From Roseibium polysiphoniae (GTDB taxonomy: Bacteria > Pseudomonadota > Alphaproteobacteria > Rhizobiales > Stappiaceae), in contig NZ_JACYXJ010000003.1 of NCBI RefSeq assembly GCF_014842925.1, positions 496,001 to 560,000 on the forward strand: a stretch of DNA of 64,000 nt, written 5' to 3'. The notes below the pieces were generated by a model. It was given only the letters and a program-made list of their open reading frames with translations. It did not search any database and had not been told where the DNA came from. The translations under genes and the position numbers were made by a program. Below are positions 8,518 to 18,598 of this stretch, one piece after another. The stretch's first letter is position 1. Each line of letters begins with the position of its first letter.

Positions 8518-9444
8518 TCAGTCGGGGTGGATCGCGGACCAGGACAAAGTGTCTGCGACCGCGCCGGAGGCTTGAAGGGTTTCGAGGGCCGCCTTTTGGC
8601 CGATCTGGAGGCTCACGTCGAGCTCGAACCCGCGGGCAAGGCCCGCAAGAGTTCCGGCAATCAGGGCATCACCGGCACCCGTGACATCGACAATGGAAGC
8701 GGGGGGCGGCGCGTGATCGAGGCTCTGGCCAGAGTTGCGCATGTGCAGCGGCTCGTGTCCGGAGGTGATGACGACTGCGCCGACGCCCCGGCTCAGGAGC
8801 TCTTCAGAAAGATTCTCTGCGGGCGTGTCTGCGGACGCATCAAGCAGCGCGGTGGCTTCGGCGCGGTTGAGCAGCAGCAGTTCCAGTTTCGGAAGAAGGC
8901 TTTTCAGGCGCGGCGCCTTTGCAACGGAAACCGCGTCGGCAACAAGTGCGGCCTTTGGGGCAACCTCTGCAAGCGCGTCCAAGATCGCGACCGGCAGGTT
9001 GGCGTCGACAAACCACAGGGCATCGACTGGCATCTGCCGGGCCGTCTCGATGAAGAAATCGGCGGGTGCGCTGGTGAGCACCTTGTCGTCGATGCAGGCT
9101 GCAGCGAGACCGCCGTCCGGATCATGTAGCGCCAGATATTGTCCGGTCGCCTGACCGGACCGCTCAAGAAGATGAGGTTCAACTCCGTCGCGCTCAAGCT
9201 GCGCGCGGATCGAGGCGGCCGCCGGGTCGGCGCCAGTAACACCGATGAGCGTTGTCGGCACGCCGAGCCTTGCCAGCACGCGCGCAACATTGGTGGCCAC
9301 GCCGCCGGGCTTCTGGTCGAGGTCTGCCGGCGTTGACGTGTCGCGGAGGATTGGCCGATCGGCATGGGCGATGATGTCCCAATGGACAGCGCCGAAGCAG
9401 GCAATCGGGCGCGGAGGCGAAGCTTGAGGGCGGGCTGTAGGCAT
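8518..9444 (-). CDS. psuK: PfkB-family sugar kinase, probable pseudouridine kinase
   Basis: A 308-aa ribokinase/PfkB-family enzyme. The second PfkB signature VDVTGAGDALIAG, with the catalytic Asp in GAGD, is near residue 255, and the Gly-rich N-terminal part (GGVATNVARVLARLG) matches the sugar-binding region. PfkB kinases phosphorylate many nucleosides and sugars. The assignment to pseudouridine rests on its position directly upstream of psuG in the same operon, a classical arrangement. Its start at 9444 is back to back with the recA promoter region, separated by 311 bp. Confidence 0.85.
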   Translation of the reverse strand: MPTARPQASPPRPIACFGAVHWDIIAHADRPILRDTSTPADLDQKPGGVATNVARVLARLGVPTTLIGVTGADPAAASIRAQLERDGVEPHLLERSGQATGQYLALHDPDGGLAAACIDDKVLTSAPADFFIETARQMPVDALWFVDANLPVAILDALAEVAPKAALVADAVSVAKAPRLKSLLPKLELLLLNRAEATALLDASADTPAENLSEELLSRGVGAVVITSGHEPLHMRNSGQSLDHAPPPASIVDVTGAGDALIAGTLAGLARGFELDVSLQIGQKAALETLQASGAVADTLSWSAIHPD

Positions 9445-9622
9445 GGTTTGTCTTTTTGGCGCAAAGCACCGGCTGGCGGGGCGTTTTCGTTTATGGGTCT
9501 GTCAAAGGGCCTAGCAGCGCCATGGCGGCAGCACAAGATTGCCGCTCGAGCCGGGGTGATTCTGGGTATAACTTTTCAGCGCGCGAATATTACCTTACGT
9601 AAGTTTTGCGTTTGCAAAATGA

Positions 9623-9637
9623 GAACATTTGACGAAC
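9623..9637 (-). promoter_or_regulatory. LexA/SOS box of recA
   Basis: The plus strand reads GAAC, seven bases, GAAC, the reverse complement of the alphaproteobacterial LexA operator GTTC-N7-GTTC. The spacing is exact. It lies about 120 bp upstream of the recA start and overlaps the proposed -35 element, where a repressor would block transcription. This is what is known for recA in Rhizobiales and Rhodobacterales. Confidence 0.9.
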
Positions 9638-9658
9638 TTATTGAAAAATAACCATAAA
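9629..9658 (+). promoter_or_regulatory. Probable recA promoter
   Basis: TTGACG at 9629-9634 and CATAAA at 9653-9658 are spaced 18 bp and read toward recA. The -35 hexamer lies inside the LexA box, a layout that would give direct SOS repression. The -10 matches consensus at only four of six positions, so the exact promoter is uncertain. The rest of the 311-bp gap between the PfkB kinase gene and recA shows an AT-rich leader with no other recognised element. Confidence 0.55.
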
Positions 9659-9755
9659 AAACAACGTTCCTGCCGGACTTGTCAAATGAGAACAAAAAAG
9701 GTACAAAAGCTCAGTTTGAAACGGCGGTTCCATCGTGGAATAAGGAGCGAGAGCC

Positions 9756-10826
9756 ATGTCGCAAAGTACACTTCGTCTCGTAGAAAGCAGCCAGATGGAT
9801 AAGAGCAAGGCGCTGGACGCAGCGCTATCGCAAATTGAACGGGCCTTCGGTAAGGGCTCCATCATGAAGATGGGGGCCGGGCAGGTCGTTGAGATCCAGT
9901 CCGTGTCGACCGGGTCGCTTGGTCTGGATATCGCCCTTGGCATCGGCGGCTTGCCGCGCGGCCGGATCGTTGAGGTCTACGGGCCGGAGTCCTCGGGCAA
10001 GACGACATTGGCGCTGCACACGGTGGCAGAAGCCCAGAAGGTGGGCGGCATCTGTGCCTTCATCGACGCCGAACACGCACTTGATCCGATCTATGCGCGC
10101 AAGCTGGGCGTCAACATCGATGACCTTCTGATTTCCCAGCCCGATGCGGGTGAGCAGGCGCTGGAAATTGCCGATACACTGGTGCGCTCTGGTGCCATCG
10201 ACGTTCTGGTGATCGATTCAGTCGCGGCGCTGACGCCAAAGGCCGAGCTTGAAGGCGAGATGGGCGACAGCCTTCCGGGCCTGCAGGCCCGTCTCATGAG
10301 CCAGGCGCTGCGCAAGCTGACCGCGTCGATTTCCAAATCGAAGTGCATGGTCATCTTCATCAACCAGATCCGCATGAAGATCGGTGTGATGTTCGGGTCT
10401 CCCGAAACAACGACCGGCGGCAACGCCCTGAAGTTCTATGCCTCTGTCCGTCTTGATATCCGCCGCATCGGCGCCATCAAGGACAAGGATGAGGTCGTGG
10501 GCAACCAGACCCGGGTCAAAGTGGTCAAGAACAAGCTGGCACCTCCCTTCCGTCAGGTTGAGTTCGACATCATCTACGGTGAAGGCGTTTCCAAGATGGG
10601 CGAGCTGATCGATCTTGGCGTCAAGGGCAACATCGTCGAGAAGTCCGGAGCCTGGTTCTCCTACAACAGCCAGCGGCTGGGGCAGGGGCGTGAGAACTCC
10701 AAGCAGTTCCTGCGCGACAATCCGGAAGTGGCCGATGAAATCGAACTGGCGATCCGCCAGAATGCGGGTCTGATCGCCGAGGCGATTATTGATCCGGAAG
10801 GTGGCAAGGACGACGACGAAGATTGA
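9756..10826 (+). CDS. recA: Recombinase RecA
   Basis: The 356-aa ATP-dependent strand-exchange protein and co-protease for LexA cleavage. Walker A is GPESSGKTT (about residue 75), Walker B lies in [10 protein letters not shown], and the conserved segment [10 protein letters not shown], the DNA-binding loop 2 around [21 protein letters not shown] and the acidic C-terminal tail (KDDDED) are all present. The start ATG at 9756 is preceded by AAGGAG. Expression is predicted to be SOS-controlled through the box at 9623. No recX follows; alaS is next, after a hairpin terminator. Confidence 0.99.
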   Translation: MSQSTLRLVESSQMDKSKALDAALSQIERAFGKGSIMKMGAGQVVEIQSVSTGSLGLDIALGIGGLPRGRIVEVYGPESSGKTTLALHTVAEAQKVGGICAFIDAEHALDPIYARKLGVNIDDLLISQPDAGEQALEIADTLVRSGAIDVLVIDSVAALTPKAELEGEMGDSLPGLQARLMSQALRKLTASISKSKCMVIFINQIRMKIGVMFGSPETTTGGNALKFYASVRLDIRRIGAIKDKDEVVGNQTRVKVVKNKLAPPFRQVEFDIIYGEGVSKMGELIDLGVKGNIVEKSGAWFSYNSQRLGQGRENSKQFLRDNPEVADEIELAIRQNAGLIAEAIIDPEGGKDDDED

Positions 10827-10872
10827 GGCCGGCGGCTTCTGTTCTTGCCCTGATTTCGACTGTCAGAATTCA

Positions 10873-10905
10873 CCCCTTCGCGCGCTCGGCGCGGAGGGGT
10901 TTTTG
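10873..10905 (+). terminator. Rho-independent terminator of recA
   Basis: A GC-rich stem from CCCCTTCGCGC to GCGCGGAGGGG, with a very short loop, is followed by TTTTTGCTTTT. It lies 47 bp after the recA stop and separates recA from alaS. The remaining ~200 bp before alaS show no recognised T-box or other leader. Confidence 0.85.
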
Positions 10906-11106
10906 CTTTTGGCGCTCGCCTGTCCGCTGTCTTCGTTTCACTGGAGCAACAGCTTGCAGAAACCGGACGCTTGCCGAACTCGGTGTTCTGGACAGCCACG
11001 GAGCGGAAAGCTAAAAGGCTGGTTCGACCGGGGGACGCTTTAGAGACCCGGCCCAAGAGATATTGGCCTGATCAAACGGACAGGCAGGACCGAGGCGAGA
11101 CACCGC

Positions 11107-13767
11107 ATGACCGGCGTGAATGAAATCAGATCCGCGTTTCTGGACTATTTTGGCAAGAACGATCACCAGATTGTCGAATCTGGCCCGCTCGTCCCGCGCA
11201 ATGATCCGACCCTGATGTTCGCCAACGCGGGCATGAACCAGTTCAAGAACGTCTTCACCGGCCTTGAAACACGTGACTATGCGCGCGCGGCCACCGCCCA
11301 GAAGGTTGTGCGGGCCGGCGGCAAGCACAATGATTTGGACAATGTCGGCTACACCGCCCGTCACCACACGTTCTTTGAAATGCTCGGCAATTTCTCTTTT
11401 GGCGATTACTTCAAGGAACGGGCCATCGAGCACGCCTGGACGCTGATCACCCGGGAATACGGCCTGCCGGCGGAAAAGCTCTTGGTCACCGTCTACTCCG
11501 AAGATGAAGACGCCGCCGTCCTGTGGAAGAAGATCGCTGGTCTCACGGACGACCGCATCATCCGAATTCCGACCAGCGACAACTTCTGGACCATGGGTGA
11601 CACAGGTCCTTGCGGCCCCTGTTCGGAGATCTTCTACGATCATGGCGATCACGTCGCCGGCGGACCTCCGGGCAGCCCGGATGAGGACGGGGACCGATTT
11701 ATCGAGATCTGGAACCTGGTCTTCATGCAGTATGAGCAGACGGCGGACGCGCGCCTCGATCTGCCGCGGCCGTCCATCGATACAGGCATGGGATTGGAGC
11801 GCCTGGCGGCGATCCTTCAGGGCGTTCACAACAACTACGACATCGATCTATTCAAGGCCATCATCGGTGCATCGGTCAACGTCACCGGCGTTGAGGCAGA
11901 GGGCGACGCGCTGGCCAGCCACCGGGTGATCGCCGATCACCTGCGCTCGACCGCCTTCCTGATCGCCGATGGCGTTCTGCCGTCCAACGAGGGCCGTGGT
12001 TATGTGCTGCGCCGGATCATGCGCCGTGGCATGCGCCATGCCCATCTGCTGGGCGCCAAGGATCCGGTGCTCTTTAAATTGATCCCGACCTTGATCCGCG
12101 AGATGGGTCAGGCCTATCCGGAGCTTGGGCGCGCCGAAGCGCTGATCACGGAAACACTGACGCTCGAGGAAAAACGCTTCGGCAAGACCCTCGATCGCGG
12201 CATGGGCCTGCTTGAGTCAGCGACATCCGACCTGGGCGAGGGCGGCCAGCTGGACGGGGAGACAGCCTTCAAGCTCTATGACACCTATGGTTTCCCACTG
12301 GATCTGACCCAGGATGCCCTGCGTCCGCGCGGCATTCAGGTTGACACCGACGCGTTTGACGCGGCCATGGCGCGCCAGAAGGCCGAAGCACGGGCCAACT
12401 GGTCCGGCTCGGGCGGCACGGCAACCGATACGATCTGGTTCGGCCTGAAGGAAAAATTCGGCGCGACCGAATTCCTCGGCTATGAAACCGAAAAGGCTGA
12501 AGGTGTGGTTCTCGGCCTTGTTGCCGATGGTGAAGAGGTCAAGACGCTTGCGACGGGTGCCAGCGGTTTTGTCATCCTGAACCAGACACCTTTCTACGGC
12601 GAGTCCGGCGGTCAGATCGGCGACACGGGCGCGATGTCGGCCTCTGGCATCAAGGTCAGCGTCACGGATGTTCAGAAGAAGGCCGATGGCCTCTTCGTGC
12701 ACGCGGTCACGGTTGACGAAGGCACACTGACGCTGGATCAACCCTTGGAGCTGAGTGTTGATCATGCCCGCCGGGGCGCGGTGCGCTCGAACCATTCGGC
12801 TACCCACCTTGTGCACGAGGCGCTTCGCGAGGTTCTCGGCACTCATGTGGCGCAGAAAGGGTCGCTGGTCACATCCGAACGGCTGCGGTTCGACTTCTCT
12901 CATCCCAAGCCCATGAGCGATGATGAGCTGGCGGTGGTCGAGGGCTTTGCCAATGAGATTGTCCTGCAGAACGCGCCGGTCGAGACCCGCCTGATGGCCG
13001 TGGACGATGCGATCGAAAGCGGCGCCATGGCGCTCTTCGGCGAGAAGTATGGCGATGAAGTACGTGTCGTGACCATGGGCACAGCGCTCCATGGCGACAA
13101 GGCGGGCAAGGCCTATTCGGTCGAACTGTGCGGCGGCACCCATGTGCGGCGCACCGGCGACATCGGCCTGGTCACGCTGGTGGCCGAGGGCGCCGTTGCC
13201 GCTGGTGTGCGTCGGATCGAGGCGCTGACCGGCGCGGCAGCCCGGGCCTACCTCGATGAGCAGGACAAGCGCATGCGCGCGCTGGCAGGGCTCTTGAAGG
13301 TCGGTGCGGCTGATGTGCCGAACCGGGTGGCTCAACTGGTCGAGGAGCGCAAGCGCCTCGAAAAGGAACTGGCGGACGCCAAAAAGAAGCTGGCTATGGG
13401 CGGCGGCGGTGAGGGCGGCGAAACGCCGGTCAAGACGGCCGGAGCCTTCCAGCTCATGGCCCGGGTCGTGGACGGCATCAATCCCAAGGACCTGAAAGGC
13501 CTGGCGGATGATGCCAAGACCAAGCTTGGCTCCGGCGTGGTCGTTCTGATCAGCGTCGCCGATGATGGCAAGGCTGCCATCGTGACGGCGGTCACCAAGG
13601 ATCTGACCGAAAAGGTCAACGCGGTTGATCTGGTGCGGATTGGCTCGGAGGCTCTTGGCGGCCGCGGCGGTGGCGGCCGGCCGGACATGGCCCAGGCAGG
13701 TGGTCCCGACGGCGCAAAGGCTGATGCAGCGATCGCGGCGATCGAAGTCCATCTCGCCGGGCTTTGA
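11107..13767 (+). CDS. alaS: Alanine-tRNA ligase
   Basis: The 886-aa class II synthetase that charges tRNA-Ala and edits mischarged Ser and Gly. The N-terminal aminoacylation domain includes [17 protein letters not shown] and the [17 protein letters not shown] region. The editing domain has the zinc ligands HxxxH in [12 protein letters not shown] and CxxxH in CGGTH. The C-terminal C-Ala domain ends in a DHHA1-like segment with Gly-rich [16 protein letters not shown]. Length and domain order are typical. It stands between the recA terminator and its own terminator at 13788. Confidence 0.99.
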   Translation: MTGVNEIRSAFLDYFGKNDHQIVESGPLVPRNDPTLMFANAGMNQFKNVFTGLETRDYARAATAQKVVRAGGKHNDLDNVGYTARHHTFFEMLGNFSFGDYFKERAIEHAWTLITREYGLPAEKLLVTVYSEDEDAAVLWKKIAGLTDDRIIRIPTSDNFWTMGDTGPCGPCSEIFYDHGDHVAGGPPGSPDEDGDRFIEIWNLVFMQYEQTADARLDLPRPSIDTGMGLERLAAILQGVHNNYDIDLFKAIIGASVNVTGVEAEGDALASHRVIADHLRSTAFLIADGVLPSNEGRGYVLRRIMRRGMRHAHLLGAKDPVLFKLIPTLIREMGQAYPELGRAEALITETLTLEEKRFGKTLDRGMGLLESATSDLGEGGQLDGETAFKLYDTYGFPLDLTQDALRPRGIQVDTDAFDAAMARQKAEARANWSGSGGTATDTIWFGLKEKFGATEFLGYETEKAEGVVLGLVADGEEVKTLATGASGFVILNQTPFYGESGGQIGDTGAMSASGIKVSVTDVQKKADGLFVHAVTVDEGTLTLDQPLELSVDHARRGAVRSNHSATHLVHEALREVLGTHVAQKGSLVTSERLRFDFSHPKPMSDDELAVVEGFANEIVLQNAPVETRLMAVDDAIESGAMALFGEKYGDEVRVVTMGTALHGDKAGKAYSVELCGGTHVRRTGDIGLVTLVAEGAVAAGVRRIEALTGAAARAYLDEQDKRMRALAGLLKVGAADVPNRVAQLVEERKRLEKELADAKKKLAMGGGGEGGETPVKTAGAFQLMARVVDGINPKDLKGLADDAKTKLGSGVVVLISVADDGKAAIVTAVTKDLTEKVNAVDLVRIGSEALGGRGGGGRPDMAQAGGPDGAKADAAIAAIEVHLAGL

Positions 13768-13787
13768 ACCAACGACATTTCGACAGC

Positions 13788-13813
13788 AAGGCGGGGCAGT
13801 GCTCCGCCTTTTT
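13788..13813 (+). terminator. Rho-independent terminator of alaS
   Basis: A seven-base stem, AAGGCGG to CCGCCTT, with a nine-base loop is followed by TTT, starting 21 bp after the alaS stop. Confidence 0.8.
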
Positions 13814-13910
13814 CGTCTCTGCTTTCTGCTGCTGAACAACGGTCTGCTTTGCAGGGGTCGGAGGTTCTTGTAAGGATGGCGGTCGACGCGAAGCGAAAAG
13901 GTGCAGCTGG

Positions 13911-15218
13911 GTGACGGCAAAAAAGACGCTGAAGACGACCCTCTATGACCTTCTGGAGGACACGGGGCAGGCCCGCGGTGCTGCCCGCGCGATCCGTCAT
14001 TTCCTTGTCGGGCTGATCGTCGTCAATGTAACGCTTGCGGTGATCGAGACCCTGCCTGCGGTTCGAGCCGGTTATGGCGGTATCCTGACCCACATCCAGA
14101 TGGCATCAGGCGCACTTTTCATTCTGGAGTATTGCGCGCGCCTCTATGTCGCCGACCTCCATCCGCCGCTGCGGCGCTATGGGCCGTTTGGTGCGCGGCT
14201 GAGATACGCCCTGCACATGGATGCGATTGTCGATCTGATCGCCGCCTTGCCCCTGATCCTCGTGTTCATGCTGCCACATCATGCCTTCACGGTGGTGGTG
14301 ATCTTGCGCCTGCTTCGCTTCCTCAAGCTCGCCCGCTATTCGCCTGCGATCCGGTCTCTTCTTCAGGCGATCGCCAGTGAACGCTGGGCTCTGATGGGGG
14401 CGACGCTGATCGTCTCGGGAGTCATTTTGTTTGCCGCGACGGTGATGTATCTGATCGAAAAGGATGCGCAGCCGGACAAGTTCCAGAGCATACCCCATGC
14501 GATCTGGTGGGCGATCGCGACAGTCACCACGGTGGGCTATGGCGACGTTGTGCCGATCACGGGGCTCGGCAAGACCATCGGCGGTTTTTTCATGCTGCTT
14601 GGCTACGGCCTTATTGCTCTGCCAGTCGGCATCATCGCCTCTGCCTTCGCGCGAGAGATCCACAGCCGGGACTTCGTTGTCAGCTGGTCGATGGTGGCGC
14701 GCGTGCCGCTGTTCGAGGATCTGAAGGCTGCGGAGATTGCTGAAGTGGCCCGCTTGCTCCAGGCGCAGAAGGTGCGCGCCGGCCATGTTATTGCGGAAAA
14801 GGGGGACGTCGCGGACAGGATGTTCTTCATCTCCGAGGGGACGGCGGAAATCGCGCTCAAGGACAAGAGCATATATCTGGATACGGGGGACTTCTTCGGC
14901 GAGCTGGCGCTGATCCACCAGCGGCCACGCACGGCAACTATCAGGGCCTTTCATGATTGTGAGCTGCTGGTGCTGGAAGCTCACGCGCTGCAGCAGATGA
15001 TGGAGAAGAACCCGGCGCTGGCCACCAAAATCCTGCAGGAGGCAGAGCGGCGCGGCGAGGAGGCTGTCCAGTCCCTCGGCGATCTGGTCAGCGAGGAGCT
15101 GGCCATGGCCGATGTGGTCGCCGACGGCGGTGATGGCGACACTGAGGAGCCCGACCTTTTCGTTGAGGAAGAAGCGACAGCGGGCGAAGAGCCTTCACCG
15201 GACGAACCAAAAAGCTGA
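13911..15218 (+). CDS. Cyclic-nucleotide-gated-type potassium channel
   Basis: The 435-aa protein has about five hydrophobic segments before a pore loop with selectivity filter TTVGYGD (about residues 203-210) and a last membrane helix (GLIALPVGIIASAFAREI). A voltage-sensor-like S4 (VVILRLLRFLKLARY) carries regularly spaced arginines. A cNMP-binding domain at about residues 265-370 contains GDFFGELALIHQRPRTAT, matching the phosphate-binding cassette (GE...R.A). It resembles MloK1-type bacterial channels. An acidic tail of ~50 residues ends the protein. The start is GTG at 13911. It is monocistronic and convergent with the sulfotransferase. Confidence 0.92.
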   Translation: MTAKKTLKTTLYDLLEDTGQARGAARAIRHFLVGLIVVNVTLAVIETLPAVRAGYGGILTHIQMASGALFILEYCARLYVADLHPPLRRYGPFGARLRYALHMDAIVDLIAALPLILVFMLPHHAFTVVVILRLLRFLKLARYSPAIRSLLQAIASERWALMGATLIVSGVILFAATVMYLIEKDAQPDKFQSIPHAIWWAIATVTTVGYGDVVPITGLGKTIGGFFMLLGYGLIALPVGIIASAFAREIHSRDFVVSWSMVARVPLFEDLKAAEIAEVARLLQAQKVRAGHVIAEKGDVADRMFFISEGTAEIALKDKSIYLDTGDFFGELALIHQRPRTATIRAFHDCELLVLEAHALQQMMEKNPALATKILQEAERRGEEAVQSLGDLVSEELAMADVVADGGDGDTEEPDLFVEEEATAGEEPSPDEPKS

Positions 15219-15251
15219 ATTCGCTAACGGTTGCGGCAGCGCCTTTCAGGT

Positions 15252-16082
15252 TCAACGCAGGTAGCCGAGGTCGACCATGGTCGGGGCAAGGGCACGGCTC
15301 AGCCTTGAGACCTCTTGCAGCGGCAGTTCCTCGGTATGACTGCCGACACGGCCGGAGCGCATGTGGCGGATCCTGTCCGCGTTGCCGGCCTCGAAGTAGC
15401 GGGCGCGGGCCTTGTCGAAACTCTGATTTTCGACCGCTTTGACCAGCCTTTCCGAATCGAAATCGAGACCTGCGTCTGTCAGCAGGCGAGCGAGTGAGGC
15501 TTCCGTGTCGGCGAGAAGATCCTCATAGCGGATGAGCGGAATGCCGGCGGCCAGAAAATCCTCCACATAGCCGGCCCAACTGCGCCGGTTCCAGTAATGG
15601 CCGTGGCGCTCCGTGGTCATCAGGGAGACCATGTCGGCAGCCGCGCCGGGCTGGTTGTGGAAGTGATAATGCGCGCCGGAGGCGGCGACATCGCGCGGGT
15701 CACGGACAATACTGATCATCTTGACGCGTGGGTGCCGGACCCGGTCCCAAGTCGCGCGCACATGATGGGACTTGAGCAGGAAACGGTTGGAAGCACGGTC
15801 ATCGCCCTCGACGGCGATATCATGGTTGCAGGGGATTCCGGCATAGCCCTTGGAGGGGCAATTGAGGGTGTCGGCAATCAGGCGCGTCAGCCAGGTGTTG
15901 CCGGATTTCGGATAGCCCACCACCACGATGGGTTCCTCAAAGCCGTCTTTCTCGAGCTGGCTTATGTGGTCCGCGATGAAACGGGTCTTCTTCCTGATTT
16001 TCCGGAAGGTCCGGGCAGCGAAATAGATGTTCTTCATGGTCGGCAGCAACTTGTTTGAACTGCCGACCGGGATGATCTTCAA
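15252..16082 (-). CDS. Sulfotransferase-family protein
   Basis: The 276-aa product has the PAPS-binding 5'-phosphosulfate loop GYPKSGNTWL near residue 50 and the 3'-phosphate motif in IVRDPRDVAAS near residue 125, the two hallmarks of sulfotransferases. It would transfer sulfate from PAPS to an unknown acceptor such as a glycan or lipid. ATGs exist at 16082 and 16037; the first fits because the PSB loop normally starts about 30-50 residues in. It is flanked by non-partner genes, so its substrate cannot be inferred from context. Confidence 0.85.
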   Translation of the reverse strand: MKIIPVGSSNKLLPTMKNIYFAARTFRKIRKKTRFIADHISQLEKDGFEEPIVVVGYPKSGNTWLTRLIADTLNCPSKGYAGIPCNHDIAVEGDDRASNRFLLKSHHVRATWDRVRHPRVKMISIVRDPRDVAASGAHYHFHNQPGAAADMVSLMTTERHGHYWNRRSWAGYVEDFLAAGIPLIRYEDLLADTEASLARLLTDAGLDFDSERLVKAVENQSFDKARARYFEAGNADRIRHMRSGRVGSHTEELPLQEVSRLSRALAPTMVDLGYLR

Positions 16083-16211
16083 ATTTGATCAAATAAAGAA
16101 GCTTTGATTTCCGAAATTTGGAGATTCAATTCCGCTGAAGTCTCATTGTTTCAAGGACCTTCAGATTGTCTCTGACATGGTATGTTGGCGCTTTTGCAGC
16201 ACTCCAAGCCG

Positions 16212-16595
16212 TCAGCTGGAGGTGTCCAGGCGGCCTTCCTGAGCCTTGTAAAAGAACTGGCTCGCGACCAGCCAGCCTTTCAGGGGGCGCAGCGGCGGGA
16301 TGCATGTGAGCAGGATCAGCGGCAAGGTCGTCACCAGATGCACCCAGTAGGGGGCGGTATGTGCGACCTCCAGCCAGATCGCAAAGGCGACCGCGGGAAT
16401 GCAGCCGAAGCAGATGATGAAGAAGGCTGGTCCATCGGCGGGGTCTGCAAAGCTGTAGTCCAGATCGCAGACTTCGCATTTGGGCTTCAGGGTCAGGAAA
16501 CCGTCGAAGAGGTGGCCTTCACCGCACCGCGGGCAGCGGCCGCGCAGGCCGGTCTGGACCGGAGAAAGAGGCTTCCAGGTGCGCTGAGTTTCCAT
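16212..16595 (-). CDS. DUF983 membrane protein
   Basis: The 127-aa protein opens with a zinc-ribbon-like part containing two CxxC pairs (CPRCGEGHLF and CEVCDLDY) and then has two membrane helices (FFIICFGCIPAVAFAIWLEV and VHLVTTLPLILLTCIPPL). This is the DUF983 layout, common in alphaproteobacteria and of unknown function. The ATG at 16595 (METQRTW) is preceded by GGCGGGAC; the frame is open further upstream but that part is not protein-like. About 205 bp of sequence to its right (16596-16800) shows nothing recognisable. Confidence 0.85.
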   Translation of the reverse strand: METQRTWKPLSPVQTGLRGRCPRCGEGHLFDGFLTLKPKCEVCDLDYSFADPADGPAFFIICFGCIPAVAFAIWLEVAHTAPYWVHLVTTLPLILLTCIPPLRPLKGWLVASQFFYKAQEGRLDTSS

Positions 16596-16808
16596 GTATG
16601 TCCCGCCTTCGTGCGATAGCCAGGATCCTGGGCTGTTGCCCATCTGGCTGCGTTCAAGTCCGCGTCGCCCTGTTCTGAGCGACCGGCAGAAGATAGGCGG
16701 CATGGCGGTCAGCGCAATCACGCGTGCCGCGGCATTTTGGCGTTGGGCGGCCGGTTTCTGGCGCTGCGTCCGTCCCGGTGGTGCTTGCAATTGCTGTAAA
16801 ATGCAAGA

Positions 16809-16833
16809 AAGGCGGCCGTTCGGCCGCCTTTTT
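16809..16833. terminator. Hairpin terminator (copy of the icd terminator)
   Basis: The inverted repeat GGCGGCCG/CGGCCGCC is flanked by A and T runs, so it could work in both directions. It is nearly identical to the hairpin at 20121 that follows the intact icd. Confidence 0.75.
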
Positions 16834-16862
16834 GACTGGATCGACTGTCGGTCACCGCGGCC

Positions 16863-17012
16863 TTATGCCGCCATGGCCTTTTGGAGGTTCTCGTCGATCT
16901 TGTCGAGGAACTGCGTTGTCGTCAGCCAGCCCTGTTCCGGGCTCATCAGGCCGAGCGAGCCAAAGCCCTGGCCGGCGATGTCGGACTGGACGTCACCATC
17001 ATAGTTCTTGCA
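16863..17012 (-). pseudogene. Remnant of the isocitrate dehydrogenase C-terminus
   Basis: The minus strand reads [24 protein letters not shown] and continues directly into [13 protein letters not shown] and the normal icd end KAMAA-stop. Compared with the intact gene, the segment between GLM and the final PDQGW stretch is missing, yet the frame is preserved. No start codon or upstream half is present, so it cannot encode a working enzyme. It is a diverged fragment, not a sequencing artefact of icd, because several bases differ across the shared part. Confidence 0.85.
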
Positions 17013-17049
17013 TGCAAACGCCTATACGACTGCTGAAACTGTCATCGAC

Positions 17050-18498
17050 CTAGTCGATACACAGCTTGCGCCATCCCTTGCTTTTCGGATGCGGGTTTTT
17101 GCGTAGATAGGCAAGATCCGATGTGCAGGATTCCATCACGCGATCTTGAAAATCCTCGACATTCTTTACCCGCAAAACTTTGACGTAGGGCTTATAGCCG
17201 CGGCACTGCGGATATTTGGTCTGCACTTTGGCGCGATAGTCTAGAAGCCTTTTCTTGAACTCGGCCTGAAGCTTGCCATCGAGCTTCTTATGGATGTCTC
17301 CGTCCGCGTCCAGGCGATTGCCTTCGAGATGAAAGATCATGGTCTCGTCATCGATTTTCTGGCCGCAGCCGGGAAACGAGATTGTCGATGTGTAGTTAAA
17401 GACCTGGACCGACTTGGGTGGTTCCAGGCCGACTATTTGATGGCCATACCAGTTCGGGCACCGCTGTGAAAGCACGAGAGCACACGTATCCCCTGACGCG
17501 ACGGCCTGCGGCGCACCGCTGACGTTTTCCGCCTCAAAGACGACGGTGAGGTCTCTGGTAGAACGGGTGTTGCAGATCCAGCCCTTGCCGCCGCCGCAAG
17601 AATTGCCGCCGTTGCGGGTGCGGCATTCCTGTGCGGCCCGGGACTGGGCCGCGGCCTGGTCGCGGTTGACGCCCCAGCCGTAGGGCGAGCCGCCCTGTTC
17701 ATAGGCGTAACCGGCGCAGCCCCGGCCTTCCAGGATGAGTTTCGGTGCGCAATTGGCGCCATTGCGCTCGCGACATTCGGCAAGGGCACGCTGCCGGGCG
17801 GCTTCCTTGCTGTCCTGGTCGTAGGACCAACCGAAGGCGGCATCATCGACGGAAACAGCAAGGCCAGCATAGACCGGCCTGTCCTCGAGGGCGGCGATCA
17901 CTTTTGCCTGCGCCTGACGCTCTATGGCGAGGTCTTTTTCATAGGTCTTGATGTCCTTCTCGGCAACATCTTCCTGTGTTGCTACCTGGATCAGCGTTTC
18001 GGCCCGGTCGAGATCCTGCTCGAGGAATTCTCCCCTGGTGTATTCGCGCGCCAGATAACCGGCCGCACGGCCATAGCCTCCACGAGCTGCCTGCTCCATC
18101 AGCCTTACGCCGGCTTTCGAATCCCTTTCGAAGCCGTCTGACCCCTTGAGACGGGCGACGCCAAGATTGGACTGGGCGATCGGGTATCCGAGCTCGGCGG
18201 ACTCCATCAGGAGCTTGCGGGTGTAGTCGCTTTCCCCATCTCCATAGCCGCATTTCTTGACGTAGTGGGTGATCCGGAGCGAATTCATCGCCGCCGGTGA
18301 GCGGTCGACTTCCGCCGCTTTCTTCAGCTTGTTGTAGGCGGCCTGATCGCCGCCGCAGGCGGCCTTGTAAAGCGCCTGATAGCGCTCGCGCTCCACTTGC
18401 CACATGGCGGGCAGCGGGTCGGCAAGGGCGGGTAAAACAAGCGCTGGAAGAAGGGCGATGGCGGCGAGAAAACGATAAAAAAGCTGATGTAGATTCAT
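17050..18498 (-). CDS. Secreted SEL1-repeat/DUF4189 protein, copy A
   Basis: 482 aa. A signal peptide (LLPALVLPALADP) exports it. Residues ~45-195 contain Sel1-like helical repeats (for example AELGYPIAQSNLGVARLKG), which usually bind partner proteins. Residues ~205-310 resemble DUF4189 (FGWSYDQDSKEAARQRAL, GCAGYAYEQG, YGWGVNRDQAAAQ) with several cysteines. The last ~145 residues form a cysteine-rich domain of unknown type (CPNWYGHQ, KYPQC, RKLCID). Bases 17507-18441 are almost identical to copy B, while the C-terminal part is not. It lies downstream of copy B on the same strand with a 100-bp gap, beside the icd remnant. Function is unknown. Confidence 0.8.
   Translation of the reverse strand: MNLHQLFYRFLAAIALLPALVLPALADPLPAMWQVERERYQALYKAACGGDQAAYNKLKKAAEVDRSPAAMNSLRITHYVKKCGYGDGESDYTRKLLMESAELGYPIAQSNLGVARLKGSDGFERDSKAGVRLMEQAARGGYGRAAGYLAREYTRGEFLEQDLDRAETLIQVATQEDVAEKDIKTYEKDLAIERQAQAKVIAALEDRPVYAGLAVSVDDAAFGWSYDQDSKEAARQRALAECRERNGANCAPKLILEGRGCAGYAYEQGGSPYGWGVNRDQAAAQSRAAQECRTRNGGNSCGGGKGWICNTRSTRDLTVVFEAENVSGAPQAVASGDTCALVLSQRCPNWYGHQIVGLEPPKSVQVFNYTSTISFPGCGQKIDDETMIFHLEGNRLDADGDIHKKLDGKLQAEFKKRLLDYRAKVQTKYPQCRGYKPYVKVLRVKNVEDFQDRVMESCTSDLAYLRKNPHPKSKGWRKLCID
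17507..18441 (-). repeat. 935-bp near-perfect direct repeat, copy A
   Basis: Bases 17507-18441 match 19044-19978 without gaps. I count five mismatches, all clustered at the GGDQ/GGDR codons near 18337-18352. The flanks lose similarity abruptly inside both genes. Confidence 0.9.
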
Positions 18499-18598
18499 GA
18501 CAAACCTGAATGTATGCTTTTACTTTTTGGAAGATGGCTATGTGTTGCGGCCAGAATGATGTGACTGTTGAACCGGACCATCGCAAAGCCTACAGCTG

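Larger units (their letters stand above)
16802..17012 (-). repeat. Displaced, internally deleted copy of the icd 3' end
   Basis: This stretch repeats the terminator and 3' end of icd found at 20113-20605. Homology runs from the hairpin through the icd stop codon and the last ~20 codons, then skips about 0.27 kb (matching roughly 20253-20520) and resumes for about 80 bp, ending near 17012 at TTCTTGCA. The two copies are in the same orientation. The SEL1/DUF4189 pair lies between them, as an insert would after integration at the icd 3' end. Confidence 0.85.

Noticed and set aside
12217..13920. Minus-strand 567-aa frame opposite alaS
   Set aside because: Antisense to a certain gene; composition follows the alaS codons, no domain.
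16863..17012. icd remnant as a functional small protein
   Set aside because: Open frame but no start codon, no ribosome-binding site, and it lacks most of the enzyme.
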